This document shows, in pieces, positions 1 through 9,607 of a DNA stretch of 64,000 nucleotides. The first letter of the stretch is position 1, and every line of letters begins with the position of its first letter. The stretch is from Phymatolithon calcareum (lineage: Eukaryota; Rhodophyta; Florideophyceae; Hapalidiales). The position numbers were made by a program, and so were the translations under genes. Where the stretch lies: contig OZ345374.1 in assembly GCA_977006965.1 (NCBI GenBank), positions 2,046,001 to 2,110,000 of the forward strand, written 5' to 3'. The notes beneath the pieces were generated by a model, which worked only from the letters and a program-made list of their open reading frames with translations, made no database searches and was not told the DNA's origin.

Positions 1-357
1 AGAATTCATCAAAATCGCGGCATAGACCCAGTCAAAAAAGTCCTCATTACCAGTCATTATTTCGTGAACTGGTTACGAGGACGCGGCATAGGTTTTCAGT
101 GGCTGAGTGTTGATTTGCAAACTTTCGCTTCAGATGTTTTCGCACACTTTTGAGCAAAAACTTGAAACATCACGAAAAGTTTTGTTGAAAAGCAATTCCA
201 CTTCCGAAAACTAAAATCGTTATGAGAAAAAATGTCCCATAGATGAGCACATTAGCCACGCTAAACCTATGCCGCGTCCTCATTACCAGTGAAAATATTT
301 CGGACTGGATTTGAGGACTTTTCCAGACTGGTAGTGCGGACGCAAAAATTGAATTCT
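1..357. repeat. Foldback (long inverted repeat) MITE
   Basis: Two arms of about 95 bp, at 1-97 and 262-357, are imperfect reverse complements of each other. Both carry GAATTC at the outer end, AGTCCTCA in the middle and GAGGACGCGGCATAGG at the inner end. The 160-bp centre has no coding potential. The left end lies at or beyond the window edge, so no target-site duplication can be read and no superfamily assigned. Confidence 0.7.
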
Positions 358-1105
358 CAAGAAGGTCCCTCTGTCATAAAATCTATATAATTACCATGCA
401 GTCTAAATTAATTGCGCGCATTGCTGCATCGCCCGAAGAGTAAGCCACAGAACAGTACTGCAGACAGCAGGGCATTCTGTAATCAAAGAAAAATTCAAAA
501 AGCTAACTTGCAGGCAATACGCTATGGTCCCTAAATTATTATACACCTCGTAAATTACTTTGAACTGAAATCGTCAGGGAGCCAAATTCGACGTGGTAAG
601 CTCATACGCTACTCGCCGCGTGGCAAGAATGGAATGGTTCAGCGCGGCTACATCTCCTTGAGTCCCTCTTCTGTGTTGCGGTGTCCAAATGTGGCTCTTC
701 TACGAAGTCTACTTTCCTTCACAAGCAGTTACTGTACTGTACCTCCTGTGAGCAAAACACGACCGGACAGCCGCACACGCCTTCTAGAAGCCCATCAACT
801 TAATTCGAACACGTGCATTGAGTAAGACAAGGGACGGTTAACTTCTCCTGGCTAAGACTTTGCAGTATAATATTTCGTTTTTTCTGTCTCAAGGAAGCAC
901 TCTAAAACGTAACGGTAAGTAAAGTAAACGTGGCGTGAGGTCAAATATTACCATCTCGGGAACGGGAAGAGTCTATAAATACTACTATTTTTCTCGTCAC
1001 TAAAAAAGAGAAACAGCTGTTTCGTCCGCAGATCTGAACTGCCAGTTCATAGCTGACAGTGGAATGTGCCTTCTTACCATCACTCATCCGGTTATGCCTC
1101 GGACT
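358..1105. other. Intergenic, nothing recognised
   Basis: AT-leaning sequence without a coherent reading frame. The short frames here have no signal peptide, domain or codon bias that I recognise. Confidence 0.5.
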
Positions 1106-1111
1106 CTCCAC

Positions 1112-1118
1112 TATAAAT
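1112..1118 (+). promoter_or_regulatory. TATA box of the eight-cysteine gene
   Basis: TATAAAT lies 111 bp upstream of the ATG at 1229. It favours that start over an in-frame ATG at 1064, which would lie upstream of the TATA box. Confidence 0.5.
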
Positions 1119-1228
1119 GTCGATCTCGTCCTCCCAGGGCGAAAAGTTTTGGCCAACTCAGTGCCTCGAAGTCCCACCCGTCCGCAGGAACATTTGTCAA
1201 CGGTCACCCTCTCTGCAGAAGTGTCACC

Positions 1229-1492
1229 ATGCTTCGTTCCTTCATGCTCTTGTGCCTCATCGGGATACTACTTTCCGCATCGACTGGATCTGCTCAGCTT
1301 CTTCCCGCCACCATTGGGCAGTTTTGTGACAACGCTGATTTCACGTGCCAGGACGGTCTCGACTGCGTTCCAGATGATGAATTTATGGAGACGGTCTGCA
1401 CTCTTCTTGTTGGTGAAAAAATGAACTGCGCACCCCGATGGGTTAAATGCAAGGAAGGCCTGACATGCAAGAACGAAAGATGCGAAAAATAG
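1229..1492 (+). CDS. Small secreted eight-cysteine protein
   Basis: 87 residues from the chosen ATG. Residues 1 to about 23 form a classic signal peptide (MLRSFMLLCLIGILL then a small-residue SGSAQ-type cleavage region), so the product should be secreted. The mature part of about 64 residues has eight cysteines in two consecutive modules, C-X6-C-X5-C-X10-C and C-X6-C-X5-C-X4-C, and each module has GL two residues before its third cysteine. This looks like an internal duplication and resembles in spacing the small disulfide modules of animal secreted proteins (Dickkopf-N-like), but I cannot assign a family. An in-frame extension to 1064 is rejected because it buries the signal peptide 55 residues in and starts upstream of the TATA box. 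Function is unknown; a defence, cell-wall or signalling peptide is possible. Confidence 0.7.
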   Translation: MLRSFMLLCLIGILLSASTGSAQLLPATIGQFCDNADFTCQDGLDCVPDDEFMETVCTLLVGEKMNCAPRWVKCKEGLTCKNERCEK

Positions 1493-3069
1493 TTTGCCGC
1501 ATCTTGAACTATAATGTTCCGCACTGAATTTTCTCTTCGAAGGGGACCTGAGCCTGTTTAGGAATCAAACTGGAACCCGTTCTATCGCGACGACTAGTGC
1601 GGAATTAAAAACTCTTCATTCTATTCCATACTAAATTAATTTTCTTTGAGATTGAGTTTGTTTTGTTGCTGCAATTTGCTGAAGTACTGTAGTTTACTGT
1701 AAAAGTGGCTGTGTACCCAACTGGACGTTAAATGGCACCTTCGTTTCTACTCATGTTTCCTATTTTTCATTCCTTGAGCTTACTCTGTGTGGTTCAGGAT
1801 TATGTTAATCGCACGAGCTACTCTTCTTTCTTCATCGTTTGAACACACCGGCTTTACCATTTTATTCTTCATCGTGGATGTAAACCATTTCCCCAGGCGT
1901 CCGAGCTTTTCTTCCACTTGCGATGGATTTCGTGAGAATCTTCCCAGGAACCATTGCGCGCATTGGTTTCGGTGATGACTTCTTCTTAGCTTGAGTGCCG
2001 CGTGTATCTTTGTTTCCGCTGAGAGCCGGAAAGAAAAATCGATAGAGGGGTCCAATATGAACAATAAACAGCAACGTTATTTTCTCGTTCGAGGCCCATT
2101 GTTTAGAGGGAGGACGGCTGCACTAAATCGTGGCAGTAATCAACATAGCGCTATTGACGACATGCGAACAGACGGCCCGCACTCGTGCTATTTTTCTGCA
2201 GCTTTGGAAATACCTGCTGTCGCTGGTCTTCAAGATGGTAAGCCGCGGACCGCTAATTACGACGTTCGCGGGTTGATGAACTTGACTGAACCGTATATCG
2301 ATACGATTCACTTGCGGTACACGGAGTGGAACGGGAACGCGCTCCGGTCGTGGACGGGGACAGAACTTGGGCCGGTAACCTGCAAGTGCCAAACGCAATG
2401 CTTGTCGGAGCACTATTACGTTTCGCGGAGATGCCAACCGATCGTCGGATCGCTAGCCGGTGTCTCCCCCTACTCGCGACGTAGGGTACGGGGTCTCGCC
2501 TCCCGCTTGTGGCGAACGTTGGTTCTTCACCGAGATTGTGGGATGAATGAAAAGGACTTTACCTTGACGATGGAAATGGTTTGAACTTGATCGACCCTCT
2601 TTCTCCCTCGCGTCGACTATGCTAAAGTATGCCTCGAGATAAAGCTATCATACGATGATCCCGCGCAGTAAGTGTAAGCTAGGTCTCTTCTACCAATATT
2701 TGTGGATGCCTGGTGCTTTGCTAACCAGCCTAACAACCTTGTTGCCCACGTGTATATCGAACCAAGACAATAAACTTACTATTCTTGCGACACCTGCACA
2801 CTTTACTGAAGCCGAAAGGATGTGGATGTGGTCAAGAGCAGTTTCAGAGCCTACAGTAGAGAAAAAATACGTAAGCAGTTTGGACAGCAAACCAGCTAAC
2901 TTTTCGGACTACCCATACACTCATCAGCCGATCTACGTCTTTTTCCCAAAGATTATGGATATTGTCCCCTCGGCTGACGCTATAGGGACAGCTGGAGAAC
3001 AGACGATAAAAACTGAAGTCAAGTCTTGTTGCAAAAACGAAGATTCGATTCATTTTTGCTTTTTACCCC
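1493..3069. other. Intergenic with one doubtful frame
   Basis: A 197-codon open frame runs at 1991-2584 on the plus strand but has no signal peptide, domain or family resemblance, and the minus strand is also open at 2437-2123. I do not call it a gene. The 3' part of the next open frame, to 3158, is transposon sequence. Confidence 0.35.
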
Positions 3070-3412
3070 TTTTTCTATTACCCAGATGCCACGACAAATG
3101 TAAAAGCAAGGAAGCAGAAGATAACAAAAGAAGAATGGGATGCATGTCTCCCTCCTAAAGCCGCTGGACGGGAGGGCCGGCGCCCTCCTCAGCACGTCAA
3201 GTACGAGCTACCACCATTTCTCACCATAAAAAAAGCGAAACACAGGCTTCTTTGCACACATTGGTTATTTCACCGCTTCCGATACTCCTGGAGAACGAAG
3301 ATTCCGAACTAGATGAAGCTGCTTAAATGAGAACGTAAGCGTAGGATTGTAGCGCAACGAAAAGTCTCTCAGGTGCAATGATAATTGACAAAGGGAGCTT
3401 TAAATAAACATA
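3070..3412 (+). mobile_element. LINE family B, 5'-truncated copy
   Basis: From about 3095 the sequence follows the LINE B copy at 31060-31490, including CCGGCGCCCTCCTCAG, the AGCGCAACGAAAAGTCTCTC block and the AGGGAGCTT terminal block. The frame carries stops and deletions. The left boundary is approximate because similarity fades before 3095. Confidence 0.8.
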
Positions 3413-3983
3413 AAAATTCCCTTTTTCTATTCTACTGGTTTGTCCTCAACAACGAAAACGAAATTGATAGAAATAAAAGCAAAAGCTATTGTATGCGCGC
3501 GCGTAGTATTGTGACGAAAAGGGCAAATGGAATTGCCCCAGTTTCAATCTTCCCGAGCCAAATGCCCGTCCCAGGCCACAAGACTGAAAAAGTTCTTCAT
3601 TCCGCGATACAACATGCGCTTTTAAGGGCAAGAGCATCTCTGAAATATCGCGTTAATGCAAATTCGTGGTAGAGACGTAAGCATATGCTTTCACATGCAG
3701 TACTTCCGGCAATATTCAAAGTCTGTCGCTCTGGATCTGTAAAAGTGCCTCAATGTCCGGGGCTCAGGTCAAAGAGATTACCGAGAGTGGGGATTCCAGT
3801 CGGCAGTCTTCCGTCAGTTACGCGCCAAACAGTTTGCAGGCACTTTCAAAGTGCATGAGCCCGCGAACGGTTCAGTGCTCATGATTTGCCTTGTAATGAG
3901 CCATTCGATAATAAGCAACATGTTTTCTGGAGGTGAAGTGCGGTGCTCTTTTTGGTTCCTCATTAAACCAGAGTGCAAAGCTT
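3413..3983. other. Intergenic, nothing recognised
   Basis: Short frames only. The region 3984-4160 is also AT-rich and may be the untranslated end of the next gene. Confidence 0.4.
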
Positions 3984-4385
3984 CTAGGACATAAAATTCT
4001 GCAGAAAAGCACTGATAGCCATTACAAAACTGGTCGTGTGCAATAAAGTGGAAGTAAAATGTGTGCACAAGACAGTATTCTGATCCCTTTTTCGAAATCT
4101 CGAATCTATACAACGATCCGACCAGTATTCTAAAGATTCGACAATTGCGAGTGACGGGGAAGCCATGGCACCAGAAAGGGCGGCGCCGATGGTTGCGGCA
4201 CCGATAACAGCGCCTAGACCGCCAAGGGACGCGGCAGAAACACCGGAGGTGGAGTCGGCAGCCAAGCCGGCGGTAACTGCATCGTCACCCTTAGCCATGG
4301 CACCCTCAAGGGAAGAGATGTCGAAGGAGGCGGAGAAGGCGGTGGCCACGACGCCAAAGAAAGCGAAGACGGCGGCGCACTTCAT
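3984..4385 (-). CDS. Small Ala/Gly/Ser-rich secreted protein
   Basis: 133 residues on the minus strand. Residues 1 to about 18 (MKCAAVFAFFGVVATAFS) are a signal peptide. Residues 19-75 are rich in Ala, Gly and Ser, including a GGLGAVIGAATIGAALSGAM stretch that could form a membrane-associating or glycine-zipper helix. The first about 75 codons are GC-rich; after that composition drops and the rest does not look coding. The true C-terminus may therefore lie earlier, through an intron or a frameshift, or the gene may be decayed at the 3' end. No family recognised. An open frame on the opposite strand at 4165-4452 is its shadow. Confidence 0.55.
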   Translation of the reverse strand: MKCAAVFAFFGVVATAFSASFDISSLEGAMAKGDDAVTAGLAADSTSGVSAASLGGLGAVIGAATIGAALSGAMASPSLAIVESLEYWSDRCIDSRFRKRDQNTVLCTHFTSTLLHTTSFVMAISAFLQNFMS

Positions 4386-4479
4386 TTTTGGTGGTGTGGG
4401 TTGTGAGCAGGAAGCTTATAAGATTTGGAAGTATTGGTTCTTGTTTGATTGAGAAGTTCAAGTAAACCGGGCTCGTCTC

Positions 4480-4486
4480 TTTATAT
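4480..4486 (-). promoter_or_regulatory. Candidate TATA box for the Ala/Gly-rich gene
   Basis: On the minus strand the sequence reads GAATATAAAGAG, about 95 bp before the ATG at 4385. A second candidate, CTTATAAG at 4415-4422, is only about 30 bp from the ATG. Confidence 0.35.
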
Positions 4487-4489
4487 TCA

Positions 4490-5749
4490 AAAAACAAGAG
4501 CGGCAAGAAGAATACAGAACAGTCGAGTGCCCCGATGTGGGTGGAATTAACATGGTACTTGAATATTACTCGGGCCAGCAGTGACGAATTACAATCGAAT
4601 GCCCTTATAATGAAACTATTTAGAGCTCGGTACGCTTTGACGAAGGATTCATATATTCTGGCAATAATTCTCTGTTTTTCTGGGGTACGGTTGTAAGCAA
4701 AGCTTCGCATGGGGTTCGTTCGGCCTTGTGTAAAATGCAGAATTGCTCATTGCATGTCCGCGGAAATCAAATTCGTAGAGAGTTGGACGAGCAGGGCTGT
4801 CAGACGGTGAATCGTTCGTAAAAACGGGTCCTCTGGGACATGGACATAGTTCTGGTCCCTGTCGAACGGTTCCCGAACGGCGCGGAATTCTCAGGCAGGA
4901 ATTCGGAACGCAGGCGATGGGGTCTTGGTCAGTGGGACATTTTGTGGAATGTGTGCAGCACAAAGCAGGTTCAGAGGGACATGAGCACTATTCATCCATG
5001 TTGTGAGTTGTATTCTAATTATATCCTGTCATTCTGATTTCTTGTTCGTTATTCGTGACAACAGAACGGTATTACAAGATTTCTTTGGGTACTACAGCGA
5101 CATAATTGAAAATGTGGAAGGTAGCGCTGTGCAGAAGTGTTCTGGAGAAGAAGAAGAAAGGTAGCTTTTTATTTAAAAGTTACCAACGCATCAGTTGACG
5201 CTTGGGGCAACTTTCCTAGTGCTAAGCGGTTTTGGCTGGATTCTGTCTATGGAAGAGTTTCTTTTCTTGTTAGTGTAACCCTATTCAGTGGACTTCAAAA
5301 ACCCACCTCTGGTCTCCTTCGGGACCTCGAGGGGGTAAATTACTCCTCTGTCCTGTGGCACGCTGTGATTAGTGTTCTGGAGAATAGAAAGTTTTCTTAA
5401 CCGATTTTTGCGTCCAGTACGTTATGACGAGCAAAAATACAAAAAAGCCGGCTGAAATCAAGCAATCAGCAACATGCAGTGGAAAATACAGTATAGGTCG
5501 GCTTTCGCATGTGCGGGTTGTTCAATTTTCAGATACCCCGAAGAACCGAGAAGGTCTCGTGTCCTTGCGCAAATATGAACATATTAGTTTTGATACGAAG
5601 TCCACTAACTTGCTCGAGAGCAAGTTTAGGCGTTAACTTAAAAATTGACGTCATCTGCAATAAAGAAAGAAAGAAGTCCACTAAACAGCATTTGTATTGT
5701 ATTGTATTCTGCATTTCCCCCTAGTGAGGTATGCAGCGCTTCGAAGCTC
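4490..5749. other. Intergenic with a short dispersed repeat
   Basis: No gene recognised. The stretch 5135-5240 (frame ...FYLKVTNAS...) resembles the reverse complement of 48480-48600 (frame ...FYLKVTSAH...), so it is probably a fragment of the unassigned retroelement seen there. Confidence 0.4.
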
Positions 5750-6500
5750 TAAGTCTTCACCATTCTGTTCCATTTTGTGGAATATTAAGAGTTATTGTAC
5801 GTTGCGGTGGGGCACGGGGGATATATGTTGATTTATTTTAAAAAGCTCCCTAATCCTCAATTTGCGTAACAGGGCAGCTTCTCGCTGTTTTCCATACTCA
5901 TCTCTCTACTATCCTTCTAATATCTCCTTAATCCGAATTTCTCTCCCTGTGAGGGCCCAAGTCTTTTGAAATTATATTCCGTTTCTTGGTCCATCTTCAT
6001 AGACCGTAGTATACGTTGCAACACGATAAGCTCCATCACAGCACCAGTGCCAAAGTCCTTCGCCAGAATGGATTTTATCCACAAAGGAACTCTGTTGAAA
6101 ATGACTCTCAGGCATCTCAACCGCGCAGTTCTGTCACTTATATGTAACACTCCTGGTAGGTCGTTCGGTACGCCGATCGGGATTTTAACTGTCCGGCCCT
6201 CTTCTTCCAACGACCAGACTTTGACTGTTGCTTGTAGGCGTCGCTTTTTTGACACCATACCTTCTTCCGTTTGTTTCAGAGCTTCTTTGAAGTGTTCCTC
6301 TTCCCCGAGATACCCAATGTCCTTTGATACGTCTTCCAGGGGTGGGGCACGTCGCTGAAGAGTAACTCCGCGGTCGGCTTGACACCCCGCAGTAACACTT
6401 GGCGTATCATGCGCTGCTCGTCCATGCGAAGCATTTGCCCAAGCCAAATCCATCGCTGATCTCTGGCGCCCATGACGACGTGGAATGAGGGTTCTCGGGC
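5750..6500 (-). mobile_element. LINE family E remnant, interrupted by LINE A
   Basis: On the minus strand at 6473-6352 a frame reads RWIWLGQMLRMDEQRMIRQ, typical of the extreme C-terminus of some LINE reverse-transcriptase proteins (W-L-G-H-x-L-R-M type). It ends at the target duplication of the inserted LINE A copy. Outer limits are not resolved. Confidence 0.5.
5817..6340 (-). mobile_element. LINE family A, 524-bp 5'-truncated insertion
   Basis: Flanked by an 11-bp target-site duplication, GGTGGGGCACG, at 5806-5816 and 6341-6351. The 3' end (GGGGATATATGTTGATT on the reverse strand) lies at the left. It encodes the last about 130 residues of the LINE A ORF2 product, with the LRCLR-IFNR-PLW block in an open frame at 6340-5917. 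Confidence 0.85.
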
Positions 6501-6534
6501 AGATGTCGCCGTGTAGTGGTATTCTTGTTTTTCA

Positions 6535-6646
6535 GCAACTGTTTAGTTGTTTATTTAAAAGCCCTCAGTTTCACTCCTAATACTGTACGGGAGCAGCTTT
6601 TCGGAACTTGCTCATTCTAGTTTATCGCCTGGTCCCTCATACAGGG
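6535..6646 (-). mobile_element. LINE C-like 3'-end fragment, left part
   Basis: The sequence TTTATTTAAAAGCCCTCA...ACTGTACGGGAGCAGC is related to the 3' ends of the LINE C copies at 43384 and 58390. The fragment resumes at 8846 after the LINE A insertion. A second copy lies at 8941-9355. Confidence 0.55.
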
Positions 6647-6679
6647 GATATGTGTTGATTTATTTTAAAAGCTCCCAAG

Positions 6680-8130
6680 CAGGGGTTGCGCCAATTCCAT
6701 TGCTATCAATATAATTGCAATTTTTCCCAATTCCACCCAAATTGGTTCTTCGAACTGAATTGCAATTCGAATTGGTCGCACCTAATACTGAGGATCGACA
6801 TTAGACCAGGGGAATGTTATGGGGGGGGGGGGGGGGAGTAAAGCAGAATGTTGAGGGAATCAACGTACTCACCTCATGTTCAGTACGTGGTCTTTGTTTT
6901 AGTAATACCCAGAGTACGTAGATGAGAATTAGACACAGCACATTAATCGGATGCAAGAATCAACGTACTCTCCTTATGATCAGTACGTGGACTTTGTTAT
7001 AGTAATACCCAAAGTACGTTCTGTATGCCATCAAAACACCTATGAAACGTGGGCCATGGCTACTTCTCTCTGTGTTAAATAAAGACGAGATTGAGCTGTT
7101 GGACTCCAAACGGTTTCAACAATGGGCCTATGAGAAACTGCCGGATGAGACAAAAAAACCGGGCGATTCGCCGCAATTTATGTAATCTCAGTCCAGTTAT
7201 GAACAATGCAACCCGATGTTCTACAACGTATCGCATGATTCAACAGTTCAATCGTATCAGAAGTGCGTTAATTGCAACAGCGGATGCAGAAGATGCTGAC
7301 CTAGTAATCCATCGAAGGAGCGCGTTCAAGATTAGAGTTGCTAAGTTTGCTGACCAGCTGGGTGAGATCAACACGGTGACCATGGAGCTGCAAAAGAGGG
7401 GTCTAACACTATCAGCTGCACGTATGGCTTTGGATGAGTTACTAGATGGAATTGATTCTCTCCAATCCATTCCGGAATCAGGATTGTGTCAATGCCAGAT
7501 GGGTGATTACTATATCTCCCCGACTTCTCAAATCGTGTAAGATGCTTCATTTGAGACAGGAGTGGTGAAAATATAACGTGGGGAGACGAACAGCATGTCA
7601 AGCGTTGAGAAAGAGAGGTGCAAGAGGCTATTACAAAGACGAACGGAACAGGATGCTGAGATTGATGTGCACGAACCGATGATTATGGCCGACAGACTGA
7701 AGAAACGGAAGAAAAACACCAAAAGCGCGGGGTTGAAGGAATACATTAACACCCAATTTATACTGGGGTCCGTTGCTGAGGTGGAGCGACTTTGTTCTAT
7801 GGCGAAGTATATTCTACAAGACCATAGGAAGGGAATATGTCCTATTGTCTTTGAGGCGATACTTTTTCTGAAAGTCAACCGCTCCTACTGGGATGAGCAA
7901 ACCGTGAATCAGGCTATGTCTACGACTGTCAACCAACGTGTCGAGAGGGCTATCGAAGAAGATGAAGATTACATGCAGCTAGGTGAACTTGCTTGAATAA
8001 AGTATTGATGTCTATATTGTGCGAAGCCTTCACATTGCAATGCGAATTGCTGCAAACAAAACTGAGCAATTAAATTGATGAATTTCATCCTGGACTGTAA
8101 TCGCAAACAATGGAATTGGCGCAACCCCTG
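6680..8130 (+). mobile_element. hAT transposon (family 1), decayed
   Basis: Perfect 23-bp terminal inverted repeats starting CAGGGGTTGCGCCAATTCC (6680-6702 and 8108-8130), with an 8-bp target-site duplication CTCCCAAG at 6672-6679 and 8131-8138. The left third is non-coding, with a run of about 18 G near 6820 and a subterminal block containing CAGTACGTGG and AGTAATACCCA that occurs twice. The right half encodes the transposase C-terminus. The N-terminal zinc-finger region present in the sister copy at 9608-10825 is missing. Confidence 0.92.
7091..7996 (+). pseudogene. hAT transposase, C-terminal half, decayed
   Basis: Two open stretches, 7091-7540 and 7595-7996, are separated by stops and shifts. 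The first (with NNATRCSTTYRMIQQFNRI) matches the hAT region that precedes the dimerisation domain. The second has LGSVAEVERLCSMAKYILQD followed by ICPIVFEAILFLKVNRSYW, the typical hAT C-terminal dimerisation domain. DNA binding and the first catalytic Asp are absent, so the copy cannot encode an active transposase. It lies wholly inside the hAT ends at 6680-8130. Confidence 0.8.
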
Positions 8131-8940
8131 CTCCCAAGGCCTCTCTTGAAGAGTAACAGGGCCGCTTTCGCACGATTTTCTTAGCTCACGTAGTTTGACT
8201 ATTCAGTACATCCTTGATTCGTATTTCTCTCCCAACAAGTGCTCCAGTGAGTCGCTTACATTCATATTCAATTTCAGGACTAATCTTGGATGAAGATAGA
8301 ATGCGTTGGAGCGCGACCAGCTCAATCACGGCTGTGACACCAAAGTATGCACCAAGTACTGATTTTCTCCAAAGAGGTGCTCTATTGAATATCAGCCGTA
8401 GGCATCGCAACCGTGTAGACCTTTCTCTTACGCGGAGAACCATCGGTAGATTGTTCGAATCAGTTGGTATCTCGAGCGATCTTCCCTCTTCTTCCTCTGC
8501 CCATAACTCAATTATTTCTTTTCGTCGCCCTTTCTTTGAGACTGAGCCCTCCTCCGCTTTATCGAGAGCTTGCTGCAGATCTTCATATTTCTTGAGGCAC
8601 TCTATGTCCTTGGTTGCCTCCTTAATGTCTTCATGTCTCCCAGAATACTCATCCGCTTCGTCGAGGCGCTTCCTTCTCACTAGACTCGCAGAGAACCTTT
8701 CTGCTTGGTGTCTTCTCCTCGTGGCAGGTGGTTCTAGTCGGCACAGAACTCGCATTCTTCCATGGCGGTGCTGGGCATATGTCCCAAAAACATACTTGAA
8801 GAATAAACCTTCTGCAGATTCGATTGCTGATTCCCTCATACAGGGACTCGTCGTTTTCTATACAGTACTGTATTATCAATTATGGTGACGCTGTAGAGTA
8901 GTGGGGAGTTTGACGCCCTTTCCGCGTGTACTATACTTCT

Positions 8941-9355
8941 TTTTTTGCAACTGTTTAGTTGTTTATATGAATGCCCTCATTAGCACTCCTAAGACTGTAT
9001 GTCCTGGCAAGAGCAAGCAAGAAACGAAGATTCCGAACGAGATGAAGCACTGAAGGATTTCAAACTTAATGCCCAAACAACGACTTTCCGATATTCAAAA
9101 AGAAATGCTGGAAATGGCAGTTGATACTGTCAAAAGAAAATGTCCGAAAACAACTACTTAAATGAGAACGTAAGCGAAGGATTGTAGCGCAACGAAAAGT
9201 CTCTCAGGTGCAGATAATTGACGAAGGGAGCTTCAATTAAACAGCTGTTTAGAAATCCAATCCAATCCTAAGACTGTACGGGAGCAGCTTTTCATAACTT
9301 GTTCATTCTAGTATATCGCCTGGTCCCTAATACAGGGACTCATCGTTCTCCATAG
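8941..9355 (-). mobile_element. LINE C-like 3'-end fragment split by a LINE B insertion
   Basis: Second copy of the repeat at 6535-6646. 8941-8999 and 9279-9355 join across the LINE B insertion, giving ...CTCCTAAGACTGTACGGGAGCAGC.... The right side was then hit by the large LINE A copy at 9369. Confidence 0.55.
9000..9265 (+). mobile_element. LINE family B, 266-bp 3'-end insertion
   Basis: Flanked by a 13-bp target-site duplication, TCCTAAGACTGTA, at 8987-8999 and 9266-9278. Sequence follows 31250-31500 (GGCAAGA-CAAGCAAGAAACG to the AGGGAGCTTCAAT end). The tail is AATCCAATCC instead of the ATCC repeats of the other copies. Confidence 0.88.
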
Positions 9356-9607
9356 CGTGTACGAAGGGGATATTTGATGATTTTATTTTTGAGAGCTCCC
9401 AAAGCCTCACCTTGGCGTAACGGGGCAGCTCTTGCATAATCTCTACGCTATAGTCATCTGGCTGCTCAAAACGTTCTTGATTCGTACTTCTCTCCCAACA
9501 AGAGCTCCGGTAAGTCTCTTGCACTCAAACTCTATTTCTGTACTCATCTTCGATGACGCTAGAGTACGTTGTAAGGCGACTAGTTCGACCACCGCGGTAA
9601 TCCCACA

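Larger units (their letters stand above)
6647..8831 (-). mobile_element. LINE family A, interrupted by an hAT transposon
   Basis: A 14-bp target-site duplication, TCCCTCATACAGGG, flanks the composite (6633-6646 and 8832-8845). The LINE 3' end is at the left. Without the hAT at 6680-8130 the copy is about 730 bp and encodes the ORF2 C-terminus (minus frame from about 8831 to 8186: FGTYAQHRHGRMRVLCRL, then LRCLRLIFNRAPLWRKS). Confidence 0.88.

Noticed and set aside
1064-1228. Upstream in-frame start for the eight-cysteine gene
   Set aside because: It precedes the TATA box and would place the signal peptide internally.
1991-2584. 197-codon open frame
   Set aside because: No signal, domain or family resemblance; the opposite strand is open over much of it.
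2655-3158. 167-codon open frame
   Set aside because: Its 3' part is LINE B sequence and the rest has no recognisable protein character.
6817-6836. G run as a regulatory or telomeric feature
   Set aside because: A homopolymer within hAT family 1; the mirrored C run near 10665 shows that it belongs to the element.
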